From: Methylobacterium dankookense
Lineage (GTDB): Bacteria > Pseudomonadota > Alphaproteobacteria > Rhizobiales > Beijerinckiaceae
DNA length: 64,000 bases
Direction of reading: 5' to 3'
Assembly (NCBI RefSeq): GCF_902141855.1
Contig: NZ_CABFVH010000012.1
Coordinates: forward strand, 1 to 64,000
Shown: positions 37,134 through 46,561 of the stretch, piece by piece
How positions within the stretch are numbered: the stretch's first letter is position 1
Layout: each line of letters opens with the position of its first letter
Translations under genes and position numbers: made by a program
Notes under the pieces: generated by a model
The model's input: only the letters and a program-made list of their open reading frames with translations
The model's database searches: none
What the model was told of the DNA's origin: nothing

Positions 37134-37461
37134 CGGGGCCTCCTTCGATGCCGAGGAGAGCCTAGCGTGGCCGCGCCGCGCGGTTTTCTCGTTCTGCGCG
37201 GCCGTTCGGCCCGATCGGGCGCCGTCATTTCCCGCCCGGCACCTGTCGCGCAATCCCATTGCCGGCCGCATCGGCAGCCCGATTCCAGCTCGGCGCCATC
37301 GTCATGTTGCGATGCGGCACGAGTCTGCTAAACGAAGGGCATCCGCCTGGACCCGGTGAAAGCCCGGGTGGCTCTTCCGGCCGCCGATCCGCCGGACCAC
37401 GCAATCGAGACGCATCACGGCCTCGCGCAAGGCGCGGGCAGCGGTCTCCTGCGGACAATCC
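37134..37461 (+). promoter_or_regulatory. Divergent promoter region and structured leader of the SulP gene
   Basis: The 328-base gap between the cupin and SulP genes. The last 110 bases fold well: hairpin 37351-37369 (ACCCGG / CCGGGT around a GAAA-type loop) and hairpin 37376-37396 (TCCGGC / GCCGGA) lie 65-110 bases before the SulP ATG. A sul1 RNA motif has been described upstream of sulfate-transporter genes in Alphaproteobacteria; whether this leader is one cannot be settled by eye. Confidence 0.35.
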
Positions 37462-38946
37462 ATGACACCATCTCCGACGCGCCCCCGCGCCTCCGTCGCA
37501 CGGATCCGTGCCGACATCCTCTCCGGCATCGTCGTCGCCCTGGCGCTCATCCCGGAAGCCATCGGCTTCTCGGTGATCGCCGGCGTCGACCCGAAGGTCG
37601 GCCTCTACGCCTCCGTCGTCATCGCTTGCGTGATCGCCTTCGCGGGCGGCCGCCCGGCGATGATCTCGGCCGCGACCGCGGCAACCGCCGTCGTCATGGT
37701 CGATCTCGTGCGCGAGCACGGGGTGCAGTACCTCTTCGCGGCCACGATCCTGATGGGCGTGATCCAGATCGCGGCCGGCCTGCTCAGGCTCGGGCGGCTG
37801 ATGCGCTTCGTCTCGCAATCCGTGATGACGGGCTTCGTCAACGCGCTCGCCATCCTGATCTTCCTGGCGCAGCTTCCCGAGCTGACCGGCGTGACGCCTT
37901 CCACCTACGGCCTGATCGCGCTGGGCCTCGCCATCATCTACGGCGTCCCACGGGTCACGCGGGCCGTGCCGGCGCCGCTCGTGGCCATCGCCGTGCTCAC
38001 CGTGATCACCGCCGTGTTCCACCTCGACGTGCGCACGGTCGCGCATCTCGGCGCGCTGCCCTCCACCCTGCCGAGCTTCGCCCTGCCGCAGGTGCCCCTC
38101 ACCTTCGAGACCCTGCGCATCATCCTGCCCTACGCGGCGACGCTCGCCGCGGTCGGCCTGCTGGAGAGCCTGCTGACGGCCCAGATCGTCGACGACATGA
38201 CCGACACGCCGAGCAGCAAGAACCGGGAATGCGTCGGGCAGGGCGTGGCCAACATGGCCTCGGCGCTGTTCGGCGGCATGGGCGGCTGCGCGATGATCGG
38301 CCAGTCGGTGATCAACGTCTCCTCGGGCGCGCGCGGCCGGCTCTCGACCTTCGTGGCGGGCAGCGTCCTGCTGGTGCTCCTGGTGGCGCTCCAGGACCTG
38401 CTCGCGATCGTGCCCGTCGCCGCGCTGACCGCGGTGATGATCATGGTCTCGCTCAACACCTTCCAGTGGCGCTCGCTGGCCCGGCTGCGGACGAACCCCC
38501 TGCCCTCCTCGGTGGTCATGGTGGCGACCGTGGCGGTCGTCGTCGCCACCAAGGACCTCGCCCTCGGCGTGCTGATCGGCGTGCTGCTGTCGGGCGTCTT
38601 CTTCGCGGGCAAGGTCTCGCGGCTCAGCCGGGTCGCGTCGGACCTCTCGGCCGACGGCCGGGTGCGGACCTACCGGGTGACGGGCCAGATCTTCTTCGCC
38701 TCGGCGGGCACGTTCGGCGAGGCCGTCGACGTGCTGGAGCCGGTCGAGCGCATCGTCATCGACGTGCACGCGGCCCATTTCTGGGACATCTCGGCGATCG
38801 GCGCCCTCGACCGCGTGGTGACGAAGGCGCGCCGCCAGGGCAAGCAGGTGGAGGTGATCGGCCTGAACGCGGCCAGCGCCACCCTGGTCGAGCGCTTCGC
38901 CACCCACGACAAGGCCGACACGGACGCGACGCTGCCGACGCATTGA
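37462..38946 (+). CDS. SulP-family anion permease with STAS domain
   Basis: A 494-residue secondary transporter. It has the SulP membrane domain (about residues 15-380, 10 or more hydrophobic segments; [20 protein letters not shown] near 22-41 is the family signature) and a cytoplasmic STAS domain (about 400-485; [19 protein letters not shown]). Members carry sulfate, bicarbonate or dicarboxylates. The adjacent thiol-dioxygenase-like gene, whose product pathway ends in sulfite or sulfate, makes sulfate plausible but not proven. Confidence 0.92.
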   Translation: MTPSPTRPRASVARIRADILSGIVVALALIPEAIGFSVIAGVDPKVGLYASVVIACVIAFAGGRPAMISAATAATAVVMVDLVREHGVQYLFAATILMGVIQIAAGLLRLGRLMRFVSQSVMTGFVNALAILIFLAQLPELTGVTPSTYGLIALGLAIIYGVPRVTRAVPAPLVAIAVLTVITAVFHLDVRTVAHLGALPSTLPSFALPQVPLTFETLRIILPYAATLAAVGLLESLLTAQIVDDMTDTPSSKNRECVGQGVANMASALFGGMGGCAMIGQSVINVSSGARGRLSTFVAGSVLLVLLVALQDLLAIVPVAALTAVMIMVSLNTFQWRSLARLRTNPLPSSVVMVATVAVVVATKDLALGVLIGVLLSGVFFAGKVSRLSRVASDLSADGRVRTYRVTGQIFFASAGTFGEAVDVLEPVERIVIDVHAAHFWDISAIGALDRVVTKARRQGKQVEVIGLNAASATLVERFATHDKADTDATLPTH

Positions 38947-39022
38947 GGGCGCGCCTGCCGCCGGAGCCGGCGGCAGGCAAGAGCACGCGCCGATCGGATC
39001 ACGCGTTCTCTATCAATCAGAT

Positions 39023-39072
39023 AGAGCATTTTCTTTCGCAGAACCGGCAACCGCTTCTGCGGAAAATGCTCT
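39023..39072. repeat. Intergenic palindromic repeat family B, copy 1
   Basis: A long hairpin with outer arms AGAGCATTTTC / GAAAATGCTCT and inner arms CGCAGAA / TTCTGCG around CCGGCAACCGC. Related elements with the same GAGCATTT...CCGGTT/CCGGCAA...AAAATGC layout lie at 56315-56361 and 61269-61315. It follows the SulP gene and may also act as a terminator. Confidence 0.75.
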
Positions 39073-39087
39073 CGAGACGGATTTACC

Positions 39088-39112
39088 GATCAGGTCGAAG
39101 CAACCTGATCGG
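39088..39112. terminator. Hairpin between convergent genes
   Basis: Perfect 9-base inverted repeat CGATCAGGT / ACCTGATCG with a 7-base loop, located between the SulP stop and the stop of the small minus-strand gene. Its position fits a bidirectional terminator; no T-run is present. Confidence 0.45.
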
Positions 39113-39126
39113 ATCCGGCTCTGGGA

Positions 39127-39303
39127 TCAGGCCCGTGCCGGCGCCTTCTTCAGGGCGGCGGCGAAGGCCTTGAGCTGGCGGTTGAGGTCGGCGAGCTCGT
39201 TCAGGGCGATGGTCTTGTGCCCGTCCTTCACGGCCCGCTCGATGTCCTCGACCTGCGTCGCCACGAGCCGACGCAGGGCATCGGCGAGTTGTTCACGGTT
39301 CAT
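39127..39303 (-). CDS. Small conserved-looking hypothetical protein
   Basis: A 58-residue protein starting MNREQLADALRRLVATQVED, mostly amphipathic helix with charged and Leu/Ala residues and a Lys/Ala-rich tail. No domain is recognised. The start is the ATG nearest the helix; an upstream in-frame ATG adds an Arg/Ala tail. It lies alone between SulP and the HbpS-like gene. Confidence 0.6.
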   Translation of the reverse strand: MNREQLADALRRLVATQVEDIERAVKDGHKTIALNELADLNRQLKAFAAALKKAPARA

Positions 39304-39373
39304 CGTCGCGCTCGCCCTCCTGGCCACGGCCCCGTCATAGGGCGGTAGCCTTAACCGGGGGTTTTCGCGGGAC

Positions 39374-39808
39374 TCAGGTCCGCCAGGGATGGGCCGGCAG
39401 CTCGGTCTTGCCGATGGCCTTGGCGCCGGCCTCGGCCACCGCGTCGTCGTTCTCCACCGTCGAGCCGCTGACGCCGATGGCGCCGGACATCACGCCGTCC
39501 GCATCCACGATCGGGATGCCGCCGGGGAAGGTGATGAGCCCGTCATTCGAGTGCTCGATGCCGTAGAGCGAGCCGCCGGGCTGGGAGAGCTGCCCGATCT
39601 GGCCGGTCTTCATGCCGAAGAACACGGCGGTCTTGGCCTTCTTCTGCGCGATGTCGATCGAGCCGACCCAGGCGTCGTCCATGCGGTAGAACGCCTTCAG
39701 GTTGCCGCCCGAATCGACGACCGCGATGCACATCTGGGTGCCGAGCTCGACCGCCTTGTCGCGGGCGGCGCGGATCGCGGTGTCCGCCTGTTCGATCGTG
39801 ACGTGCAT
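39374..39808 (-). CDS. GlcG/HbpS-family heme-binding-type protein
   Basis: A 144-residue protein of the GlcG/HbpS (DUF336) family. It has [19 protein letters not shown] at the start, [20 protein letters not shown] near residues 26-45, and the glycine-rich [20 protein letters not shown] near 94-113. Relatives bind heme or corrinoids, or are encoded with glycolate-oxidation genes. Its place downstream of the serine-cycle cluster, which makes glyoxylate, is worth noting. The function remains unknown. Confidence 0.9.
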   Translation of the reverse strand: MHVTIEQADTAIRAARDKAVELGTQMCIAVVDSGGNLKAFYRMDDAWVGSIDIAQKKAKTAVFFGMKTGQIGQLSQPGGSLYGIEHSNDGLITFPGGIPIVDADGVMSGAIGVSGSTVENDDAVAEAGAKAIGKTELPAHPWRT

Positions 39809-39906
39809 GGTGGATCTCCTCCGAACTGGACCGCTCGGGCTTGCGGATACTCAAGGACCTGGAGCGATGCCCGGTCCGACGGGACCGGGGCACGTCTCCA
39901 GGCAAG

Positions 39907-40209
39907 TCAGATAGGGCGGCCGGCTCCGCCCGCGGGACCGCGCGCCAGCCATGTCACCGAGGCATAGGCCCCGAGCCAGGAGCCGAGCGCCGCGAACACG
40001 ACGTAGAGCGCGTTCTGCGTGTAGTTGATGACCGCGAAGGCGGAGAGCAGGTACCAGACCGCGCTCCAGTTCGCCGCGCGGATGCGATGCCGGGCGCCGA
40101 CCGCGGCATTGAAGAACACGTAGGCCGCATCCGTCACGGCGGTCGCGGCGACGACCCCGAGGGTGACGAGCGGATCGAGATCCGCGTGCGGGATGCCTGG
40201 GACCTGCAT
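39907..40209 (-). CDS. Small integral membrane protein
   Basis: A 100-residue protein with about three hydrophobic segments (LVTLGVVAATAVTDAAYVFF; VWYLLSAFAVINYTQNALYV; ALGSWLGAYASVTWLA) and no recognised domain. It starts MQVPGIPHADLDPL. It lies downstream of mclA beyond a set of hairpins, so it is probably transcribed separately. Function unknown. Confidence 0.7.
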   Translation of the reverse strand: MQVPGIPHADLDPLVTLGVVAATAVTDAAYVFFNAAVGARHRIRAANWSAVWYLLSAFAVINYTQNALYVVFAALGSWLGAYASVTWLARGPAGGAGRPI

Positions 40210-40213
40210 GGGC

Positions 40214-40317
40214 GCCTCCTGCTCCCGCCCCCGGGGCGGGCGCAGGAGGCTGCCCGAGACGCACGGGCCCGCCAAGCGGGCCGGCTGCCCCGCGCGCCGC
40301 GGACCGGGCGCGCGGGG
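40214..40317 (-). terminator. Three tandem hairpins downstream of mclA
   Basis: GCCTCCTGC / GCAGGAGGC (40214-40250), GGCCCGC / GCGGGCC (40266-40282) and CCCCGCGCGCC / GGCGCGCGGGG (40288-40317) lie just past the mclA stop. Together they are the likely 3' end of the serine-cycle transcript. Confidence 0.6.
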
Positions 40318-40329
40318 AGCACGAGCGGC

Positions 40330-41298
40330 CTACTTCATCGCGTCGGCCTTCTCGATCAGCGCCTCGGCCATGCGGATCGAGGCGATGTCGATCAGGCGGC
40401 CGTCGAGAGCCACCGCGCCGCGGCCGGCCTTGGCGGCCTCTTCCATGGCCACGAGGATGCGGCGGGCCTTCTCGACCTCCTTCTCGGAGGGCGTGAACAC
40501 CTCGTTGGCCAGCTCGATCTGCGAGGGGTGGATCGCCCACTTGCCCTCGTAGCCGGCGGCGGCGCAGCGGCGGGCGGCCGAAATGTAGCCGTCCTGGTCG
40601 GAGAAGTCGCCGAAGGGACCGTCGATCGGGCGCAGGCCGTAGGCGCGGCAGGCCACCAGCATGCGCTGCTGGGCGAACAGCCACGGATCCTGCCAGTGGG
40701 TCTCGCGGTTGCCGCCTTCGTCCTTGTCCGTGAGCACGGAGTAGTCTGGGTTGACGCCGCCGATCACGGTGGAGCGGGTGCGGCAGGAGGCGGCGTAGTC
40801 GGCCACGCCGAAGGACATCGCCTCGAGGCGCTTGGAGGACTGGGCGATCGCCTCGACATTGGCCATGCCGAGCGCGGTCTCGATCAGCACCTCGAAGCCG
40901 ATCTTCTTGTCGCGCTTCTTGGCCTGCTCGATCTGCGTGACCAGCACGTCGATGGCGTAGACGTCCTGCGGCACGCCGACCTTGGGGATCAGGATCATGT
41001 CGAGGCGCGGACAGGCCTCAACGATGTCGACGACGTCGCGGTACATGTAGTGGGTGTCGAGACCGTTGATGCGGATCATCATGGTCTTGTTGCCCCAATC
41101 CAGGTCGTTGAGCGCCTGGATGATGTTGGTGCGGGCCTTCTCCTTGTCGTCGGGAGCGACCGCGTCCTCGAGGTCGAGGAAGATCACGTCCGCGGCGGAG
41201 GCGGCCGACTTCTCCATGAAGGTCGGGTTGGAGCCGGGCACGGCCAGCTCGGAGCGGTGCAGCCGGGCCTTGGCCTGCGGGATCAGGGTGAAGCTCAT
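40330..41298 (-). CDS. mclA: L-malyl-CoA lyase (serine cycle)
   Basis: A 322-residue enzyme of the HpcH/HpaI/CitE family that cleaves malyl-CoA to acetyl-CoA and glyoxylate, the last step of the serine cycle. It is nearly identical in pattern to M. extorquens Mcl: SELAVPGSNPTFMEKSAASA, VIFLDLEDAVAPDDKEKA (metal-binding acidic residues), GFEVLIETALGMANVEAIA and DGPFGDFSDQDGY. It is the last gene after ppc, separated by 167 bases with a hairpin. Substrate and pathway are certain by family and context. Confidence 0.97.
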   Translation of the reverse strand: MSFTLIPQAKARLHRSELAVPGSNPTFMEKSAASAADVIFLDLEDAVAPDDKEKARTNIIQALNDLDWGNKTMMIRINGLDTHYMYRDVVDIVEACPRLDMILIPKVGVPQDVYAIDVLVTQIEQAKKRDKKIGFEVLIETALGMANVEAIAQSSKRLEAMSFGVADYAASCRTRSTVIGGVNPDYSVLTDKDEGGNRETHWQDPWLFAQQRMLVACRAYGLRPIDGPFGDFSDQDGYISAARRCAAAGYEGKWAIHPSQIELANEVFTPSEKEVEKARRILVAMEEAAKAGRGAVALDGRLIDIASIRMAEALIEKADAMK

Positions 41299-41429
41299 TC
41301 TCGTTTCTCTCCTCGTGAAGGCTCTTCCGGCCGCTGCGGGACCCGCGCGCAGCTACAGCGCCCGAACCGCCGGGTTCAACATGGCGCCCGTCGCGGCGAG
41401 CGACAGAGCGGCGATAGCGTTTCCGTCCG

Positions 41430-41456
41430 CCCTCTCCCCGCGCGGGGTGGAGAGGG
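41430..41456 (-). other. Hairpin in the ppc-mclA spacer
   Basis: Inverted repeat CCCTCTCC / GGAGAGGG with an inner CCCGCGCGGG-like stem. It lies 10 bases past the ppc stop, inside the operon, where it may stabilise the 3' end of the upstream message. Confidence 0.5.
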
Positions 41457-41465
41457 CCGCCGCGC

Positions 41466-44228
41466 TCAGCCCGTGGCCCCGAAGCCGACGGCGATGCAGT
41501 TGATGGACAGGAGGAGCGCCGACTTCACCGCCTCGCGGCGGTCGTCGTCGCTCTCCGCGCGGAAGCGGCGCAGCAGCTCGACCTGCTCGCGGCTGACCTG
41601 ATTGATGGTCGGCAGCCGCCCCTGCAGGCGGTCGCGGAAGAGCGGGAAGCGCTCGGCGAGCTCGCGCCCGCCGCTCACCCGCAGCACCATCTCCTTGGTC
41701 AGCGCGTATTCCGCCTCGACGAGGCGGAAGATCCGGGAGCGGATGCCCTCGTCGGCGACGAGGCCGGCATAGTCCCGGGCGATGTCGAGATCGACCATGA
41801 GCAGCGTCTTCTCGACCTCGTCGAGGACGAGGCGGAAGACCCGCGATTCCTCGAACAGGCGCCTGAGCTGCGCCTCGCCCTCCGGCCCCCGCACGTCGAG
41901 GAAGCTCTGGATGCCGGAGCCCACCCCGTACCAGCCGGTGATGACGTGCCGGTTCTGCGACCAGGCGAAGACCCAGGGAATCGCGCGCAGGTCCGAGAGC
42001 GAGCGGGCGCCGAAGCGCCGCGCGGGCCGCGAGCCGATGTTGAGGAGCGCGATCTCGTCGAGGGGGCTCGCCGCCTGGAAGTAGTCGACCAGCCCCTCCG
42101 TCTGCAGCAGGTTGACGTAGGCCGCCCGCGAGGCGCCCGAGAGCGCCTCCATGGCGTCGTCCGCGCCCAGCCGCGCCGCGCCGTTGCCGTTCGGCTCGGG
42201 CGCCAGCGCATGCTCCAGCACGGAGGCCGCGAGCAGCTCCATCTGGTAGGCCGCGGTGCCGCGGTTGGCGTACTTGAACGAGACGACCTCGCCCTGCTCG
42301 GTGATGCGGAAGCGGCCCTGGATCGAGCCCGGCGGCTGCGCCATGATCCCGCGATGCGTCGGCACGCCGCCGCGGCTCACCGAGCCGCCGCGGCCGTGGA
42401 AGAAGGCGATCGGCACGCCGACATGGTTGCCGAGCACGGTGAGCCGCGCCTGCGCCTTGTACAGCTCCCAGTTCGAGGCGACGAAGCCGCCGTCCTTGTT
42501 GGAGTCCGAATAGCCGATCATCACCTCCTGCACGCCGCCCTGCCAGCGGGTGGAGCGGCGCACCACGGGGATGCTGAGCAGCTCCTTCATGATGGCGGGC
42601 GCGGCACGCAGGTCGTCGATCGTCTCGAAGAGCGGCACGATCGGCAGCGGGCAGATCTCGGTGCCCGTGGCGTCGAGGAAGATGCCGGCCTCCTTGGCCA
42701 GCAGGTAGGCGCCGAGCACGTCGTCCACGGAGCGCGTCATCGACAGGATGAAGGCGCCGAAGGCCTCGCGGTCGAGGGTGTCGCGCATCTCGCCGACGAG
42801 GGCGAAGGTGTCGAGGGTCTCGCGGGCGGCGTCGGGCAGGTCGTCGAAGCTGCGGTCGGGGTTGCGCGGCCGGGCGAGCTCCGCCAGCAGCCAGTCGCGC
42901 CATTGCGGCGTATCCGGCTCCGGGGGCGTGCGCGTCCCGCCATGCTGCTGCGTCCAGAGCGCCTGGAGCGTCTGGGTGGTGCGCGTCGAGTTCTCGCGCA
43001 GGTCGAGCCGCACGGTGGAGAAGCGGAAGATCTCGACCATGCGCCGGACCGGGCGCACGAGATCGGTGGCGAGCCCCGTGCACTTCGCCTCGGCGAGTCC
43101 CCGCTCCAGGGTGCGCAGGTCGTTGATCAGCCCGTCCGCGCTCGCATAGTCGGGCCCCGTCGGCGAGCGGCCCTCGTTGCGCGCGATGGTGGCTTCGAGC
43201 TTGCGCAGGATGCAGGTGAGGAACTGGCGGTAGGCCTCGCCCGGGTTGCGGCCGGCGATCGCCCGGGCATCGCCGCTCTCGGAGAGGGCGTGGGCGAGCT
43301 CGGCCTTGAAGGCCTCCGGCACCGGCAGCGAGCGCTCGGTGAGCGAGAGCATGCGGGCGAGGTGCTCGATGCCGTCGCGGTAGCGCCGCAGCGAGGCGAG
43401 CGCGTTGCGCTTCAGGGTCTCGCGGGTGACGCTCGCGGTGACGTAGGGGTTGCCGTCCCGGTCGCCGCCGATCCAGCTTCCGAACTGGAAGAAGGGCGGC
43501 ACCTCGAAGGCCTCGTCGGGATAGTAGCGCGCGAGCACCTCCTCGAGGGAATCGATCACCTCGGGCAGCATCTCGAACAGGCTCTCGTCGAAGAAGTGCA
43601 GGCCCCAGGCGACCTCGCGCTCGACGGTGGGTTTCTCGAGATGCAATTCGCCCGTCATCCAGACCAGCTCGATCTGGGCGCGCAGCTCGTTCATCAGGCC
43701 GTTGCGCTCGCGCTCGGTCCAGCGCGGCATCTCCAGCTCGCGCAGGACGAGGTAGATGCGCCGGAACTTCTCCAGCACCGTCACGCGCTTGCCCTCGGTG
43801 GGGTGCGCCGTGATGGTCGGGCGGATGCGCAGGTCCTTGAGCAGGGTTTGGATCCGCGGGGCCTTGATGCCGCGCGAGGCGGCCTCGGCCAGCACCTTGG
43901 CGAAGGAGCCGCCCAGCGCCTCGCGGCCCTCCGAGCGCTCGATCTGGCGGCGGCGGCGCATGGCCGTGTTCTGCTCGGCGATCGAGATGAGCTGGAACCA
44001 GATGCCCTGCACCTGAAGCGCGCGGGCGAGCATCTCCGGCGTGAAGCGCGAGATGTCGGCGGTGCCGTGCAGCACCGCCTCCAGTTCCGGCTCGTGGCGG
44101 CGGGCCACGTCGAGCAGGGCGTGGAACAGGATGTCGAGGGGCTCCTTCGCCGAGGTGCCGGTGATGACCGGGGGGGCGAAGGCGTTCTCGTCGGCGTGGC
44201 CGGGGGAGGCGTGCAGTGTTCTGGTCAT
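41466..44228 (-). CDS. ppc: Phosphoenolpyruvate carboxylase (serine cycle)
   Basis: A 920-residue enzyme that carboxylates PEP to oxaloacetate, the CO2-fixing step of the serine cycle. Key motifs are all present: the catalytic ITAHPTEGKR near residue 157, GSWIGGDRDGNPYVT near 240, GYSDSNKDGGF near 580, and the PEP-binding FHGRGGSVSRGG near 621. The C-terminus reads AVGFGATG where E. coli ends in an RNTG tail. Start at MTRTLHA, preceded by GAGGTGG; a TTG six codons upstream is less likely. Between mtkB and mclA. Confidence 0.97.
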   Translation of the reverse strand: MTRTLHASPGHADENAFAPPVITGTSAKEPLDILFHALLDVARRHEPELEAVLHGTADISRFTPEMLARALQVQGIWFQLISIAEQNTAMRRRRQIERSEGREALGGSFAKVLAEAASRGIKAPRIQTLLKDLRIRPTITAHPTEGKRVTVLEKFRRIYLVLRELEMPRWTERERNGLMNELRAQIELVWMTGELHLEKPTVEREVAWGLHFFDESLFEMLPEVIDSLEEVLARYYPDEAFEVPPFFQFGSWIGGDRDGNPYVTASVTRETLKRNALASLRRYRDGIEHLARMLSLTERSLPVPEAFKAELAHALSESGDARAIAGRNPGEAYRQFLTCILRKLEATIARNEGRSPTGPDYASADGLINDLRTLERGLAEAKCTGLATDLVRPVRRMVEIFRFSTVRLDLRENSTRTTQTLQALWTQQHGGTRTPPEPDTPQWRDWLLAELARPRNPDRSFDDLPDAARETLDTFALVGEMRDTLDREAFGAFILSMTRSVDDVLGAYLLAKEAGIFLDATGTEICPLPIVPLFETIDDLRAAPAIMKELLSIPVVRRSTRWQGGVQEVMIGYSDSNKDGGFVASNWELYKAQARLTVLGNHVGVPIAFFHGRGGSVSRGGVPTHRGIMAQPPGSIQGRFRITEQGEVVSFKYANRGTAAYQMELLAASVLEHALAPEPNGNGAARLGADDAMEALSGASRAAYVNLLQTEGLVDYFQAASPLDEIALLNIGSRPARRFGARSLSDLRAIPWVFAWSQNRHVITGWYGVGSGIQSFLDVRGPEGEAQLRRLFEESRVFRLVLDEVEKTLLMVDLDIARDYAGLVADEGIRSRIFRLVEAEYALTKEMVLRVSGGRELAERFPLFRDRLQGRLPTINQVSREQVELLRRFRAESDDDRREAVKSALLLSINCIAVGFGATG

Positions 44229-44307
44229 GGGGCCCACCTCGGGCAACGGGTGCGCCGTCTCGCGGGCCGACGCTGCGGCCCGCCGTGGCGGATAAGGATC
44301 GAGCGCG

Positions 44308-44338
44308 GGTCCCCTCTCCCGTTCGGGAGAGGGGGCCC
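44308..44338 (-). other. Hairpin in the mtkB-ppc spacer
   Basis: Perfect inverted repeat CCCCTCTCCC / GGGAGAGGGG with a GTTC loop, extended by GGG/CCC, starting 9 bases past the mtkB stop. Possibly sets relative mtkB and ppc expression. Confidence 0.55.
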
Positions 44339-44347
44339 GTTGCGGCC

Positions 44348-45238
44348 TCAGGCCGCTTTCTTCAGCACCTGGGCCACGGTCTCGCCGAAGGAGCCCGGGT
44401 CCGGCGCCACGGTGAGGCCGTAGGAGCGCATGATCTCGGCCTTCTCGGCGGCGCTGTCGCCGGTGGCCGAGATGATCGCGCCGGCATGGCCCATGCGGCG
44501 GCCCTTCGGGGCGGTCAGCCCGGCCACGAAGCCGATCACCGGCTTCGACATGTGCTCCTTGATCCAGGCCGAGGCCTCGGCCTCCTGCGGACCGCCGATC
44601 TCGCCGATCATCAGGACCGCATGCGTCTCCGGGTCCTTCTCGAACAGGGCGAGGTGGTCGAGGAAGGAGGAGCCGTTGATCGGGTCGCCGCCGATGCCGA
44701 CCGAGGTCGAGATGCCGAGACCCAGCGCCTTCATCTGCGAGGCCGCCTCGTAGCCGAGGGTGCCCGAGCGCGAGATCACGCCGACATTGCCCTTGAGGTA
44801 GATGTGGCCCGGCATGATGCCGAGCATCGCACGTCCCGGCGAGATGATGCCGGCGCAGTTGGGGCCGACCACCATGGTGCGGCGCTCGCGCGGGTAGCGC
44901 ATCAGGTAGCGCTTCACCCGCATCATGTCCTGGGCCGGGATGCCGTCCGTGATCGAGCAGACGAGCTTCAGGCCCGCATCCGCGCCCTCCATGATCGCGT
45001 CCGCCGCGAAGGGGGGCGCGACGAAGGTGATCGAGGTGGTGGCGCCGGTGGCCGCCACCGCCTCCTTGACGGTGTTGAACACCGGCACGCCGAGATGCGT
45101 GCGGCCGCCCTTGCCGGGGGTGACGCCGCCGACGACGTTGGAGCCGTAATCCAGCATCTCCTTGGCGTGGAACGTGCCCTTGTCGCCCGTGATGCCCTGG
45201 ACGATGATCGGGGTCTTCTCGTCGATGAGAATGCTCAT
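44348..45238 (-). CDS. mtkB: Malate--CoA ligase subunit alpha (malate thiokinase small subunit)
   Basis: A 296-residue subunit homologous to the succinyl-CoA synthetase alpha chain. It carries the CoA-binding domain (LVQGITGDKG-type start, here VQGITGDKGTFHAKEM near residues 13-28) and the phosphohistidine motif GRRMGHAGAIISA near 240-252. With MtkA it turns malate, ATP and CoA into malyl-CoA. It matches M. extorquens MtkB closely. The gap to mtkA is 20 bases. Confidence 0.97.
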   Translation of the reverse strand: MSILIDEKTPIIVQGITGDKGTFHAKEMLDYGSNVVGGVTPGKGGRTHLGVPVFNTVKEAVAATGATTSITFVAPPFAADAIMEGADAGLKLVCSITDGIPAQDMMRVKRYLMRYPRERRTMVVGPNCAGIISPGRAMLGIMPGHIYLKGNVGVISRSGTLGYEAASQMKALGLGISTSVGIGGDPINGSSFLDHLALFEKDPETHAVLMIGEIGGPQEAEASAWIKEHMSKPVIGFVAGLTAPKGRRMGHAGAIISATGDSAAEKAEIMRSYGLTVAPDPGSFGETVAQVLKKAA

Positions 45239-45258
45239 GGCGTGATCTCCCCCTTAGC

Positions 45259-46446
45259 TCAGCGGTTGCCCATGGTGGCCTTGGCGCTCTCGCAGGCGTC
45301 CACCGCCTTGCGCGCGGCCTCCGACAGGGTGTCGGCGGTGATGAGGTCGAGCCCGCTCTCGGCCAGGATCTTCTGGCCCGCCTCGACGTTCGTGCCGGCG
45401 AGCCGCACCACCAGCGGCACCTCGATCTTCACCTCGCGCGCCGCCTTCACGACGCCCTCCGCGACCCAGTCGCAGCGGTTGATGCCGGCGAAGATGTTGA
45501 CGAGGATCGCCTTGACGTTCTTGTCCGAGAGCACGAGCCGGAAGGCCGTGGCCACGCGCTCGGGGGAGGCGCCGCCGCCGACATCGAGGAAGTTCGCCGG
45601 CTCGCCGCCCGCGTGCTTGATCATGTCCATGGTGGCCATGGCGAGGCCGGCGCCGTTGACGATGCAGCCGATCTCGCCCTCAAGCCCGATATAGCTGAGG
45701 TTGTGCTCGGCGGCCTGGGCCTCGCGCGGATCGCCCTGCGAGGGATCGTGCATGTCCGCGATGTTGCGGCGGCGGAACATGGCGTTGTCGTCGAAGCTCA
45801 TCTTGGCGTCGAGCGCCAGCACCCGGTCGTCCTTGGTGACGACGAGCGGGTTGATCTCCAGCATGGTGCCGTCGCAGTCGCGGAACGCCCGGTAGGCGTT
45901 CATGATGGTCTTCACCGCGGCCGAGACCTGCTTGATGTTCAAGCCCAGCTGGAAGGCGATCTCGCGGGCCTGGAACTGCTGCAGGCCCACCGCCGGCTCG
46001 ACCACGATCTGGATCAGCGCGTCCGGATCGGTGGCGGCGATCTCCTCGATGTCCATGCCGCCGCGCTGGCTCGCGATGACGCGCACGCGCTCCGCCTTCC
46101 GGTCGAGCACGTAGCCGAGATAGAGCTCGCGCTCGAACGGGTCGGCGGTCTCGATGTAGACCCGCTGCACCGGCTTGCCCTCGGGGCCGGTCTGGATCGT
46201 GACGAGGCGCTTGCCGAGCAGCTCGCGGGAGGCGTCGCGCACCTCGTTGTAGGTGCGGCAGAGCTTGATGCCGCCGGCCTTGCCCCGCGCGCCGGCGTGG
46301 ATCTGGGCCTTCACCGCCCAGAACGAGCCGCCGAGCTCCGTCGCGGCGTAGACCGCTTGGTCTGGGCTGAACGCGACGGCGCCCTTCGGGACCGCGACGC
46401 CGAAGCTCGCAAGTAGCTCCTTGGCCTGGTACTCGTGGACGTCCAT
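45259..46446 (-). CDS. mtkA: Malate--CoA ligase subunit beta (malate thiokinase large subunit)
   Basis: A 395-residue ATP-grasp protein homologous to the succinyl-CoA synthetase beta chain: [49 protein letters not shown] near residue 203, and the phosphate-binding [16 protein letters not shown] near 330. The start at MDVHEY matches M. extorquens MtkA and follows GGAGGAGGTGCGG; an ATG two codons upstream is unlikely. It is the first gene of the mtkA-mtkB-ppc-mclA half of the cluster, with its own likely promoter and a LysR-type box upstream. Confidence 0.97.
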   Translation of the reverse strand: MDVHEYQAKELLASFGVAVPKGAVAFSPDQAVYAATELGGSFWAVKAQIHAGARGKAGGIKLCRTYNEVRDASRELLGKRLVTIQTGPEGKPVQRVYIETADPFERELYLGYVLDRKAERVRVIASQRGGMDIEEIAATDPDALIQIVVEPAVGLQQFQAREIAFQLGLNIKQVSAAVKTIMNAYRAFRDCDGTMLEINPLVVTKDDRVLALDAKMSFDDNAMFRRRNIADMHDPSQGDPREAQAAEHNLSYIGLEGEIGCIVNGAGLAMATMDMIKHAGGEPANFLDVGGGASPERVATAFRLVLSDKNVKAILVNIFAGINRCDWVAEGVVKAAREVKIEVPLVVRLAGTNVEAGQKILAESGLDLITADTLSEAARKAVDACESAKATMGNR

Positions 46447-46519
46447 CCGCACCTCCTCCGATTTATCGAGACCGCTGGTCTTCCAGGCCGGCCTTTTCGG
46501 CTCTGTCGGCCTTGCGCAC

Positions 46520-46525
46520 GTTATA
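46520..46525 (-). promoter_or_regulatory. Candidate -10 element of mtkA
   Basis: TATAAC on the minus strand about 75 bases upstream of the mtkA ATG, with no good -35 hexamer 17 bases further up. A weak -35 is usual for promoters activated by LysR-type proteins. The LysR-type box at 46562-46574 is centred about 46 bases upstream of it. Confidence 0.4.
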
Positions 46526-46561
46526 TCCGCAAGTTTTGTTTCGCGGGAGCGCCCTAGCAGG

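Noticed and set aside
37225..38943. A 572-residue minus-strand frame opposite the SulP gene
   Set aside because: Asp/His/Arg-rich shadow; the SulP protein is clear on the plus strand.
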